Source of the DNA: CALJIC01 sp039805565
Lineage (GTDB): Bacteria; Chloroflexota; Chloroflexia; Chloroflexales; Roseiflexaceae
Reading direction: 5' to 3'
NCBI GenBank assembly: GCA_039805565.1
Contig: JBDLTZ010000316.1
Span: 1 to 25,385, forward strand
Length of the DNA stretch: 25,385 nucleotides
The notes beneath the pieces are model-generated. The model saw only the letters and a program-made list of their open reading frames with translations, ran no database searches and was not told the DNA's origin. This document shows positions 15,324 through 23,290 of this stretch, one piece after another. The position numbers were made by a program, and so were the translations under genes. How positions within the stretch are numbered: the first letter of the stretch is position 1; each line of letters opens with the position of its first letter.

Positions 15324-17641
15324 CACTCACCCCGCACGTCTTGCTCGCTCGGCTGACGATGCCAGCGCTCGCGGTTGCGCGCCAGGGCCGCATCAAGCCA
15401 CCCGTGTGCGTCCGCCACCTGCTCCGCCGCTTGCGGCGTGTGAGGATTCAGTGACGCGTCAGGGGTCTGTGGATAAGTGAGCGTAGCGCCGCCGTCCCAG
15501 TTTTCCGTCGCGCCTGATGCCTCTGTGACGTGGCGTTGTCCGGTGGTTAGCTCGTGAGCGATCTCGCTCAACTCGGCGACGTAGGTATCGTGCTCCTCCG
15601 CGGCTTCCTCCAGCTGCGCGATCAGCTGCTTGAGCAGCTCGTGTCGGGTAGCCAGAACGGCGTACTTGGCTTCGGGAAGCAGGAGATCGGTCCTCATCGC
15701 ACTGACGATGGTGTATGCTCCTCGAATGTCGCCACGCCGTTTCGCATCCTCCACCGACGCTAGCTCGTCCTCCCATCGTTCGTTCAACTCGCGCATTGCT
15801 TCAACTCGCAGGGCGAGTGCCGGCCAGTCCGGGCCGCGAAGGAAGGATCGCTCTGCCAGCACGTTAGCGCGGTCACGCAGCAGCGCCAGCGCCTTGTCCG
15901 CCTCCCCAGCATCGAGCGCCGCCGTAATCGCCGCAGCTCTTTGGGTGATGTAGCGCTCGAGAGGTGCGCACGTTCCGCTTGCGAGCAGATCATCGGCGAG
16001 GTCCTCGAGGCTGCGGCCGCCATTCAGCGCTGAAGCTGCCTCCAATCGCTTGGCCGCGGCGGCAAAGTCGCCCGCTTCGAACAAGGCACGTGCGTCATGG
16101 AGCAGCCGGCGATAGGGGCGCAGGGCTGGGTCAAACGACCCAGCGGCCGGGCGCTCAAGGGGTTCGCTCCGCCACTGCTCCCAGATCTCCTCGGGAACGT
16201 CCGCCAGGCGGGTGCGGAGCGAGGCGGGTACGGTGTGATCCTGGTTCTCAAACCGCAAAGCGCGATCATTAATCAAGGCAGAATGGGTCCAGGTACGTTC
16301 GGTCGGCGTCGTGTCGACTGTGGCCACCGTTACGAGCGCCGGAACTGGTCGCTTCGCCACATCCGCGAGCACGTGAACCTCGCTCACATAGCCGAGGCGG
16401 CCCCAGCCTGGTTGCGCAAGATGGACGTGAACGTGAATATCGTGCTCGCGCTCCAGCACCGTTCCTATGAACCCCTGGCACATACCGAGGTTCGGGCCAG
16501 ACAGCGACTGGGTCAGCCGATCAAAGCTCGCGCTCGGGGTGACTGCATCGATCGTGAGTAGAACCGGAACGCCCACCTTCAGCATGGTCATCGCTACATC
16601 GGCCGAAGTTGGGTCGGTCACGGCGGCGACAAAGCGATCGGCGACGAGACCTGAGCCAAACGTGGCCAGGAAGGCGCCGAGCTTTTCGGGCAGTACGCCT
16701 GTGTCCAGGTTCACGTCCTGTTGACGCTGGCCGTCGCTTACAGGCTTGGCGCCGCTCGGCGACCCGAGCACGACCAGGGACTGGTCAGTCGGCACAGTGT
16801 GTAGCAGAGCTTCGAGCAGCGCCGATTTGCCCGAGCCCGGCGGGCCGCTAATGAGCAACGAGCAGCGGGCGTGGAGCAGAGCGGTGAGCAGCGCCGCCGT
16901 TGACCCGTCAAGCACCTGCTGTTCGATCAGGTTCTTGAGCGTCCAGGGGACAGTTTCGCCACGCTGCACGATGCAGAGGAAGCCAGGCTGCCCTGGAACG
17001 AGGGTACGCACGAGCGGCTCTCGCGCGAGCTTAATCCGCGTTCCACTGCGGAAAGTGATGCTTGTCAACGGTGTTTGGCGGTTCCAACTCCCTCCTGTCG
17101 CGAGCACGAGAAACTCGGCCCGGCTGAGGGGCACACGGCTGCTGGCGTATGGCGTCGGCTGAATGACTTCGGAGCCATAACCGCTGACGCGCCCCGCGGC
17201 CCCATAAACGGTGAGCTGCCAAAGACGCTCGTCGGCGAGCAACAGTCGGCCGGCCTCGCCCCAGGAGAGCGTCTCGTCGAACAGATGCTGAACCCAGGAG
17301 TCATTGGCGAGGTGAGCGGGTGTGAGCCCATCGATCCGATCGAAGGCGACCGCGTCGTGAAGAAAGCGCTGGAAGAGTCGGAAACGCTCCTCGGTCGGGG
17401 TCAGCGGATCGAGCAGCCGGTCGAACTCGTCGCAGCTCAGCACGGGCTCGTCGGACGGCTCGATCGGCTCGGCGTACTGCTGCGCGAGATCGATCACCTC
17501 GGCGTGGCTCCTGGCGTCGCGAACGGCGATGGCCACCGCCCGGCGCAGCTCTTCGGAAACCAGATCGAGGTTCGGCACTGCCGCCGTGGGTAGCCTTCCG
17601 TTCGGGGAGGCGGGAACTGGCTGATGTGTATCGTTGGTCAC
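15323..17641 (-). CDS. Divergent CpaF/VirB11-type ATPase with long C-terminal extension
   Basis: This 772-residue protein starts at GTG 17641, overlapping the CpaE-like stop (GTGA). The N-terminal half resembles CpaF/VirB11 hexameric ATPases: an N-terminal domain, SITFRSGTRIKLAREPLVRT, then Walker A ISGPPGSGKSALLEALL (266-273 core). Canonical downstream motifs are altered. Where CpaF has a GE-R Walker B region there is DRFVAAVTDPTSADV, and the TIHA His-box position reads TIDA. An extension of about 250 residues (from about 510) is helical and charged, with TPR-like and coiled-coil character. It may drive pilus or secretion assembly, or act as a nucleotide-dependent regulator. No TadB/TadC partners are nearby, arguing against a Tad pilus. 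It lies between a CpaE-like ATPase and a kinase, which is unusual. Confidence 0.7.
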   Translation of the reverse strand: MTNDTHQPVPASPNGRLPTAAVPNLDLVSEELRRAVAIAVRDARSHAEVIDLAQQYAEPIEPSDEPVLSCDEFDRLLDPLTPTEERFRLFQRFLHDAVAFDRIDGLTPAHLANDSWVQHLFDETLSWGEAGRLLLADERLWQLTVYGAAGRVSGYGSEVIQPTPYASSRVPLSRAEFLVLATGGSWNRQTPLTSITFRSGTRIKLAREPLVRTLVPGQPGFLCIVQRGETVPWTLKNLIEQQVLDGSTAALLTALLHARCSLLISGPPGSGKSALLEALLHTVPTDQSLVVLGSPSGAKPVSDGQRQQDVNLDTGVLPEKLGAFLATFGSGLVADRFVAAVTDPTSADVAMTMLKVGVPVLLTIDAVTPSASFDRLTQSLSGPNLGMCQGFIGTVLEREHDIHVHVHLAQPGWGRLGYVSEVHVLADVAKRPVPALVTVATVDTTPTERTWTHSALINDRALRFENQDHTVPASLRTRLADVPEEIWEQWRSEPLERPAAGSFDPALRPYRRLLHDARALFEAGDFAAAAKRLEAASALNGGRSLEDLADDLLASGTCAPLERYITQRAAAITAALDAGEADKALALLRDRANVLAERSFLRGPDWPALALRVEAMRELNERWEDELASVEDAKRRGDIRGAYTIVSAMRTDLLLPEAKYAVLATRHELLKQLIAQLEEAAEEHDTYVAELSEIAHELTTGQRHVTEASGATENWDGGATLTYPQTPDASLNPHTPQAAEQVADAHGWLDAALARNRERWHRQPSEQDVRGE

Positions 17642-19005
17642 GGCTGTACCTCGTGGCGTTGCGTAGCGGTAGCCTGTGCGCGCTGCTTCTGAGCGCGAGC
17701 GCGGTTCGTCGAGCGCGACCAGAATGGCTGGCGCTTCTGGCGCTCGTGGGGGTCAACCCTGGTGAGCCAGGTCGCCGGGAGCTCGACCAGATCGATCCAT
17801 CGGCGCACAGCGGTGCGGATGGCTTGGCAGTAGGGCCGGCGAGGCGCTAAGTCGAAGACTGAGCAGAACTCATTGCGCTCGGCGGCCATGCTGAGCAGGG
17901 CCGGGTCACGGGGGAGCGTGCCGAGATCTGTGACCGTCGGGTACTGGCGCAGCAGCTCCTGGCTGACGCTGCGGATCGGCATGACGTGACCCCGCTCGCC
18001 TTCAATGAAGCACACGGCCGCCGAGTCCAAAGCGGGGCGCCCGTCCTCCCGCTCAATCTTGCCGAGAACCTCCAGCGCCGCGAAGGCGCCATCACGCTCC
18101 TTACGACCGGGCGGACAGACGACGAACGGCGTGGTCGAGCGCCGGGCCAGCAGCGAGACGATCACTGGCCGCACCTTCCACTCACCGGGCATGTCGTAGC
18201 AGACGACGTCGTAGTCCATCAGCCCGATGGTATCGATCAACCGCTCAAGGCAGTTGGTTGAAATATCGAGCTGGTCGCGCACACCGCGGCCCGCAAACAG
18301 CACATCGAGGCCGCTGCTGTGGTGAAAGACCCGGCGCTCCACCAGCTCGAGGGGGTAGGGGCCAATTGGATCGGGGTGCTCCTGGGGCAGCGTGGTGAAG
18401 AACTCGTGCACCTCGTCCTGGGCGCGAAACCAGGAAAGCAGCGCGCCCTGGGCAATGTCGAGGTCGACGACGAGGACGCGCAGGCCGAGACGGCTGAGCT
18501 GGAGGCAGAAGTGCATCACCGTGCTCGTTTTGCCCGAGCCGCCAGCGTTGCTGGTCGAGACTATCGAGAACTGGCGGCGCTGCGGCTCCAGCTTGAGTTG
18601 AGCCATGAGCCAGGCGACCGCCTGCTTCGCCTCGGGGTGGTCGTGAGAGCGGGCGCGCTGTGAGAGCAGGTAGATGTCGCCCCCGGTCTTGCGAACCTCG
18701 GCGCGCAGGGCATCGTGAATGACGGCTGGCAGCTCGCGCGTGATGGTCACCAGCACCGGCACGACGGGCTCGCGGTAGCGGCTCACGTAAGCGACCAGCT
18801 CCCAGAGCGACGTGGCGATGTCTTTGCCCGAGTGAGGCGCGATGGTGTCGCTCAGGATTAGCGCGTCGAGCCGGAAGGCGGGGTTGCTGATCGTGGCCGC
18901 GATGCTTTCAGCGTCGCGTGCGACGGCGATCTGCTGCGAACTGCCAAGGGTCTGCTCGAGGGCGCTCAGCAGACCTGGGAGATCAGAGCCGACGAGGATA
19001 GTCAT
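17638..19005 (-). CDS. CpaE-like protein: receiver-like domain plus ParA/MinD-type ATPase
   Basis: This 455-residue protein starts MTILVGSDLPGLL at 19005, with AGAGGAAG about 10 nt upstream; longer in-frame starts to 19077 lack a ribosome binding site. Residues 1-125 look like a degenerate receiver domain, as in CpaE/TadZ. The ATPase follows, with a deviant Walker A NAGGSGKTST, a switch-like VVDLDIAQGALLSWF, and YDVVCYDMPGE. The 'signature' first Lys of KGGxGKT is replaced by Ala, so dimer-dependent hydrolysis may be altered. The C-terminus is basic (QKRQPFWSRSTNRARAQKQR), perhaps binding DNA or membrane. CpaE/TadZ proteins position secretion or pilus assemblies in the cell. It is the first gene of the seven-gene operon and is coupled to the CpaF-like gene. 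Confidence 0.75.
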   Translation of the reverse strand: MTILVGSDLPGLLSALEQTLGSSQQIAVARDAESIAATISNPAFRLDALILSDTIAPHSGKDIATSLWELVAYVSRYREPVVPVLVTITRELPAVIHDALRAEVRKTGGDIYLLSQRARSHDHPEAKQAVAWLMAQLKLEPQRRQFSIVSTSNAGGSGKTSTVMHFCLQLSRLGLRVLVVDLDIAQGALLSWFRAQDEVHEFFTTLPQEHPDPIGPYPLELVERRVFHHSSGLDVLFAGRGVRDQLDISTNCLERLIDTIGLMDYDVVCYDMPGEWKVRPVIVSLLARRSTTPFVVCPPGRKERDGAFAALEVLGKIEREDGRPALDSAAVCFIEGERGHVMPIRSVSQELLRQYPTVTDLGTLPRDPALLSMAAERNEFCSVFDLAPRRPYCQAIRTAVRRWIDLVELPATWLTRVDPHERQKRQPFWSRSTNRARAQKQRAQATATQRHEVQP

Positions 19006-19261
19006 CGAGGTTCTTCCTCTCTTCGACGAGACCGGCATACGTTCGCCCTGGTCTGAGTCGAGCTCCTGCTGCATCAACCCATTACCGCAGCTGCCTCAGT
19101 TGACGCCACGGGGACGGCCGGGCGCCAAGGACAGGCGAGCGACTTGGCAACGAGCTGGCGACGCGGAACGAAGGGACTCGTCGGACGGGTACGGTCGCCG
19201 GTGAGGCGGAGCATAGCAGGGAGCGAGGAAGCAAAACTAGGAGCAAAGTCGAGCAATTTTC

Positions 19262-19273
19262 GATCAAATGTTC
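19262..19273. promoter_or_regulatory. Near-consensus LexA-type box GATCAAATGTTC
   Basis: One mismatch from GAAC-N4-GTTC. It shares the AAAT spacer and the following T with the perfect site 74 bp away, so the two form a direct repeat. It lies on the side nearer the leftward CpaE-like operon. Confidence 0.35.
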
Positions 19274-19335
19274 TTTTTCTTGCCGTGGCTCCAAGCTATT
19301 GTTTGGTGTCACGAAGCTGTAATGTCTTTGCTATA

Positions 19336-19347
19336 GAACAAATGTTC
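19336..19347. promoter_or_regulatory. Perfect LexA-type box GAACAAATGTTC
   Basis: Matches GAAC-N4-GTTC exactly, within the longer AGAACA-AA-TGTTCT palindrome (19335-19348). It lies 9 nt before the rightward TATACT -10 candidate, where a bound repressor would block transcription of the sensor kinase. LexA of Gram-positive bacteria, and as reported Chloroflexi such as Dehalococcoides, uses this pattern. Confidence 0.5.
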
Positions 19348-19469
19348 TCACTCTTGTATACTTGGCGCCCCACCCCGCCGGTCACTCCGAGTGTGGGCAA
19401 TACAGTGGGGTGGACTGAACAGACCCGTTCACTGGCATTCCAACCACGGGGGCTACGGATGCTCGTCTT

Positions 19470-21173
19470 ATGGCTTCCAGCTCGCCCGATCTCAACCCAT
19501 CTGCTCAATCCTGGCTGCGCGGGCTCGCCTGGAGCCTCCCTGGCATCACATTGCTGTGGACGCTCGCCGGCGTCTTCCTCTCGACCAGCCCGCTCCTGCA
19601 TGTCCTCAGCACTGCGGTTGAAATGGTGCTTCACTGGGGCTGCGCAGGTGTGGTGTTGATCGCCCTCCAACGCTTCCCAAGGGCAGAGCGTCTTGCCTGG
19701 TCACCGATCGCGGTACTCCTTGTCGCGCAGGCCCTTGCCCAGGTGTTGAGTGGCGCAAGCTCAGTTCTGGACCCTGGCGGACGTGCCGTCGTGTCGTTCT
19801 GGATCGCCGCACCAGCCGCCCTGCTCTGTGTCGTAGCAGTGTGGCGACCAGGACAGGACGGGGCTTCACCCTGGGTTCAGCTCATGCAGAGCATCGCTGA
19901 CATCGCCGTGCTGCTGATGGTTGCGTGGCTCGCGCTGGCGATGAGCATCCCGCTTCTGCCGGTGCATCTGTCTGGCGTCGTAGCGGTACTTCCGTTGCTG
20001 CTCCCCGACCTGGTCATCATCGCCACCGTCCTGATTCTCACGTTCGTCTTCCCAGACGTACACCTGGGCGTGGCTGCGCCTGTATGGTTCGTGGCGCTGA
20101 TCAGCCTGACTGTGTTGATCGCAGCCATGCTTGCCCCGTCGTTCCCAATGCTTACGCTGGCGCCCGAGGTTCACAAGAGCTGGGAGGTGTGGCGAAGCGC
20201 GCTACTGGCCCTTTGTGTGGTTCGCTGGCTCGGCGGCTCAGGATCAGTGAGTCCTGTCGTCGTCCGAGGCGTCCCATGGATCGCCTCGTCCGTACCGGCG
20301 CTCGCGGCGCTCGCCACGCTCACGCTGGCGACGGTGCTCACGCCCATTTCACCCTGGCCGGCAGCTGGTGTTCTGCTCCTCCTGATGGCGCGCGAGTCTC
20401 TGGTGAGCGCCCGTCGAAAGAAGCTGATCCGACGTGTTCAGGCGGCGCTCGTCGGCGAGCAGCAGGCGCGCCAGCGTGAGGTTGCGTTGGAGAAAGATCG
20501 GGTGCTTACCCTGGCGCGCCTGTTTCATGATCAGGCCGGGCCGCTCAATGGCCTCTGGTTTGTGTACTACCAGCTTGCCCAGGCGAAGCTGCACGAGCTG
20601 AGCGACAAGATGGAAGCCCACCTGAACGTCCTGCAGTCGCTCTCCGACGACCTGCGCCGCAAACTGACGGGCCAACAAACAGAGGCGTCCAGCAGTCGGA
20701 ACGGAGACATCACCAGGCTTGATGTGCGACCAATTATTGATGAGGCGGTCGAAGCGGCAAGAGCACGCTATCGCGGCAAGGAAGTGCCGCTGGACATCGC
20801 AGCGTACCCTGATGGCGTGCTGGTGATGGGACACGCGATCGCTCTTCGGCGCATCCTCGATAACCTGATCACGAACGCGCTCGACGTTATCCCTCCCGGT
20901 GGGCGGGTCTCGGTGCAGGTCTGGCATGACTGGCAGCACCGCGGCTGGCTGACCATCACGGTTCGTGACTCTGGGCCTGGCCTGACAGCAGAGGAGCAGG
21001 CGCGGGCGTTTGACCCTCAGATGCCTTTGCGGGTGCCGCTTACAGGAGGAAAAGGTATGGGCTTGGGTCTGACGATCGTCCGTGAACTGGCGGAGAGCAT
21101 GGGCGCGTGCTACGGCGTTGAGAGCAAGCCGGGCGAAGGAAGCCGTTTCTGGATACGCCTACCGCGCGCGTAG
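19470..21173 (+). CDS. Polytopic membrane sensor histidine kinase
   Basis: This is a 567-residue kinase. Residues 1-310 contain about eight or nine hydrophobic helices, forming an intramembrane sensor with no large external domain. The dimerisation helix has the phospho-acceptor at H353 in ARLFHDQAGPLNGL, with the HD pair of HisKA_3-like kinases. The HATPase domain is complete: NLITNALDVIPPGG (N-box), VRDSGPGLT (G1), GGKGMGLGLTIVREL (G2) and a final GEGSRFWIRLPRA. An in-frame TGA at 19416-19418 and the lack of other starts favour ATG 19470, though no clear ribosome binding site is present. The response regulator begins 57 nt downstream and is surely its partner. Its promoter probably overlaps the perfect LexA-like box. 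Confidence 0.85.
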   Translation: MASSSPDLNPSAQSWLRGLAWSLPGITLLWTLAGVFLSTSPLLHVLSTAVEMVLHWGCAGVVLIALQRFPRAERLAWSPIAVLLVAQALAQVLSGASSVLDPGGRAVVSFWIAAPAALLCVVAVWRPGQDGASPWVQLMQSIADIAVLLMVAWLALAMSIPLLPVHLSGVVAVLPLLLPDLVIIATVLILTFVFPDVHLGVAAPVWFVALISLTVLIAAMLAPSFPMLTLAPEVHKSWEVWRSALLALCVVRWLGGSGSVSPVVVRGVPWIASSVPALAALATLTLATVLTPISPWPAAGVLLLLMARESLVSARRKKLIRRVQAALVGEQQARQREVALEKDRVLTLARLFHDQAGPLNGLWFVYYQLAQAKLHELSDKMEAHLNVLQSLSDDLRRKLTGQQTEASSSRNGDITRLDVRPIIDEAVEAARARYRGKEVPLDIAAYPDGVLVMGHAIALRRILDNLITNALDVIPPGGRVSVQVWHDWQHRGWLTITVRDSGPGLTAEEQARAFDPQMPLRVPLTGGKGMGLGLTIVRELAESMGACYGVESKPGEGSRFWIRLPRA

Positions 21174-21229
21174 TGCTGGAGCAGCATGATGGACGAGGTA
21201 TACACGGCACAACTGGTAGAGAGGACGCT

Positions 21230-22324
21230 ATGCCGACCGTTCTCATCATCGATGACGATCCCGACGCACGAGACTATGTTCGCAAGCTGGCGCCAGCAAG
21301 TTGGACCTTTCTGGAGGCCGCCGACGGCCTGAGCGGCGTCGACCTGGTGCGACAGCACTACCGCGAACTCGACCTGGTGGTGCTCGATCTCCAGCTGCCG
21401 CAGATGGACGGCAAAACAGCCTGTGTTCGCATCCGCGCTATTCGCGACGACCTGCCGATCTTGCCCTTCACCGGCTATGCGAACGCAGCTACGGTGCTCG
21501 ATGACTACGGCTGTCTGGAGCCCATTTTCAAGCCAGCGCGGCCGGACGTGCTCGAGCAGAAGCTCCGCGAGGCACTCGCCCAGCCTATGCCGCCGGTCAA
21601 TCCGACCCCGCTCGCCGAGCTGGCGCGGGAGCAGAGCGAGCAGCTCGAGCGGCTGATTCGCCGCCAGCAAATCGACCTGCGCGTCGTTGTCTACGTGGAG
21701 TCCTCGATCAAGCGTGCGGGCCTTGAGCAGACCCTGGCCTTGATTGCCCAGGTTCGCGAGGCGCGAACCCTCGCCGAGCTCGATCTGCACCTTCATCGTT
21801 CGTCGTGGACTGCGGTGATCGCCGATGCAAGGGCTGTACCGAGCCTGCTTGCGATGAGTAGCATGCAGAGCATTCCCATCGTCGTCTTGGCCGTTGACTC
21901 GGTCGATGCGCGCACCATTGATACCGTCAGCGTCGCCGCAGTGCTCGTCGAATACGACCCCGCACTGTCAACTCGCCTCCGCGATGTCCTCACCGCACTG
22001 GCTGCCGGGGAGCGCCCCGAACCGCTCATGCTGCCGGACGAGCCCGACCCGGACGAGCGGCACGTCGCGCCACCGCGGATAGTGCAGCTCTTCCATTGCA
22101 GCGGTTTCACACGACGCGAACTCGATGTGATCTGGCTCGAGTATCAAGGTCTGTCGAGCAAGGAGATCGCCCGCAGGCTGGGCATTGCGGAGCTCACCAT
22201 TGGCTCGCGCTGGCGGACGATCGCCGCCAAGCTCCATCTAAGCCGGCCCGAGGCCGAAGCGTGGACACGCACCCGGATAGCGGAGTCGAACCGCCAGCGC
22301 GACGCCGATGAGCCACAGGAGTAG
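21230..22324 (+). CDS. Response regulator with two receiver-like domains and a LuxR-type HTH
   Basis: This is a 364-residue regulator starting MPTVLIIDDDPDARDYV, with GAGAGGA upstream. An in-frame upstream start at 21173 would overlap the kinase stop but lacks a ribosome binding site. Receiver 1 has D8-D10, phospho-acceptor D53 (VVLDLQLPQMDG), T81 and K101, so it looks functional. A charged linker (about 127-148) leads into a second, degenerate receiver-like module (about 150-256: LRVVVYVESSIKRAG, WTAVIADARA, IPIVVLAVDS) that lacks the acidic pocket. A LuxR-like HTH (about 293-345: FTRRELDVIWLEYQGLSSKE) closes the protein. It pairs with the adjacent kinase. The second domain may bind another regulator or the CpaE-like receiver (inference). 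Confidence 0.8.
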   Translation: MPTVLIIDDDPDARDYVRKLAPASWTFLEAADGLSGVDLVRQHYRELDLVVLDLQLPQMDGKTACVRIRAIRDDLPILPFTGYANAATVLDDYGCLEPIFKPARPDVLEQKLREALAQPMPPVNPTPLAELAREQSEQLERLIRRQQIDLRVVVYVESSIKRAGLEQTLALIAQVREARTLAELDLHLHRSSWTAVIADARAVPSLLAMSSMQSIPIVVLAVDSVDARTIDTVSVAAVLVEYDPALSTRLRDVLTALAAGERPEPLMLPDEPDPDERHVAPPRIVQLFHCSGFTRRELDVIWLEYQGLSSKEIARRLGIAELTIGSRWRTIAAKLHLSRPEAEAWTRTRIAESNRQRDADEPQE

Positions 22325-22353
22325 CGCGAAGGCCGTCGTTCACGCTGCGCGAC

Positions 22354-22566
22354 TTACTGTAAGGGCCGCAATTCCTCGGGTCGGTGCGCCGCCTGTGCGC
22401 CGGTCTTCTCGCTCTCGACGAGGTACTGCGGGTTGTCCTCCGAAGCGGCGACGTGGTGGCCCTTGATTTCCATCGGGCTTGTGAGCTTGCGGACAACGCG
22501 TCCGTGCGTCGGTCCCTGCGGCGTGTCCCACTCCACCCGGTCCCCCGCCTTGAATGGCTGGTGCAT
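22354..22566 (-). CDS. Hypervirulence-associated TUDOR-domain protein (DUF2945)
   Basis: This is a complete 70-residue protein beginning MHQPFKAGDRVEWDTPQGP. It matches the DUF2945/HVA1 TUDOR-like pattern: F-x-GDRVEW-TPQG, GRVVRKLTSP, ASEDNPQYLVESEKTG and AAHRPEELRPL. These small beta-barrel proteins are widespread in bacteria and fungi, and their role is unknown. The gene stands alone, converging with the response regulator and diverging from the GNAT gene. A purine-rich GGAAAGGG lies upstream, but spacing to the ATG is long. Confidence 0.8.
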   Translation of the reverse strand: MHQPFKAGDRVEWDTPQGPTHGRVVRKLTSPMEIKGHHVAASEDNPQYLVESEKTGAQAAHRPEELRPLQ

Positions 22567-22728
22567 CCGCGACTGCCCTTTCCTGTCTCTTCAGCCTCTG
22601 CCTTTCGGCGTCGCCGGAACAACCGCAAGATGCGCGCCGCGCTCCAGCTATACTGCCCGGTACGCGACATGCACGGCAGGCGAGTTTTCGGGGTCTCAGG
22701 ACACGAAGGTTCCGGGTATGGAGGAGCG

Positions 22729-23205
22729 ATGGACGCTGCGTGGAAGATCCACCCGGCCGAATTGGCAGATGTCCCGGCCATTGTCGCGCTGAGCGACGCC
22801 CTGTTTCGCGAGGACAGTGGCCAGCGCGACCCGCTGATGAACCACGACTGGGCGCAGCAGCACGGCAGGCAGTATTTTTCTGGCCTGCTCGGCAACCGGG
22901 CGTATCTCGTCCTGGTTGCCGAGGATGATGGGCAGGTCATCGGCTATCTGGCGGGCGTGACGAGCGAGGCCGGCGAGCTGCGCACGGTCCGCTCTGCCGA
23001 GTTGGAGAGCATGTGCGTGGCCCTGCCGTCTCGGGGGCAAGGAGTCGGCGAGGCCCTCGCCCGGACCTTTCTCCAGTGGGCGCGGGAGCAGGGCGCAGTC
23101 TGGGTAACGGTCACTGCCTACGCCGCGAATCACGGTGCCCTGTCCTTCTACGAGCGGCTCGACTTCGCGCCTCACACCGTCACGCTCGGGCAGCGTCTCG
23201 TTTAA
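22729..23205 (+). CDS. GNAT-family N-acetyltransferase
   Basis: This 158-residue protein starts MDAAWKIHPAELADVPAI. GGAGG lies 6 nt upstream, so the much longer open frame to 22384 is rejected. It has the full GNAT fold: the N-terminal strand and helix (IHPAELADVPAIVALSDALF), a central VLVAEDDGQVIGYLAGV strand pair, and the acetyl-CoA-binding segment with LESMCVALPSRGQGVGEALA (the Q/R-x-x-G-x-G/A signature). ANHGALSFYERLDFAPH closes it. The family transfers an acetyl group from acetyl-CoA to an amine. The substrate is unknown, and no neighbouring pathway suggests one. It is probably a monocistronic cytoplasmic enzyme. Confidence 0.85.
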   Translation: MDAAWKIHPAELADVPAIVALSDALFREDSGQRDPLMNHDWAQQHGRQYFSGLLGNRAYLVLVAEDDGQVIGYLAGVTSEAGELRTVRSAELESMCVALPSRGQGVGEALARTFLQWAREQGAVWVTVTAYAANHGALSFYERLDFAPHTVTLGQRLV

Positions 23206-23290
23206 GCGTTGTTTAGCTTATCGCCGAGAGGATGACGACGAGGCGCAGCGAATGCTCGCAGTGCCCTGCATATCGAGCGAAAGGGAGATC

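Larger units (their letters stand above)
19006..19469. promoter_or_regulatory. Divergent promoter region between CpaE-like operon and sensor kinase
   Basis: This 464-bp stretch has no gene I accept. About 19235-19365 is strikingly AT-rich for this DNA. It contains two LexA-box-like sites, described separately, and a rightward -10-like TATACT (19357-19362) without a good -35. For the leftward operon a TATGCT-like -10 lies near 19213-19218 (minus strand), again with a weak -35. It probably carries both divergent promoters. Confidence 0.5.

Noticed and set aside
15323..19005. Tad/Flp pilus locus suggested by CpaE- and CpaF-like genes
   Set aside because: No TadB, TadC, prepilin, prepilin peptidase or secretin is present, and the CpaF-like motifs are divergent.
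22384..22728. N-terminal extension of the GNAT gene
   Set aside because: It is antisense to the DUF2945 gene, and a strong ribosome binding site sits directly before 22729.
23203..23220. Short stem TAAGC/GCTTA after the GNAT gene as a terminator
   Set aside because: It has only 5 bp, an 8-nt loop and no T-tract.
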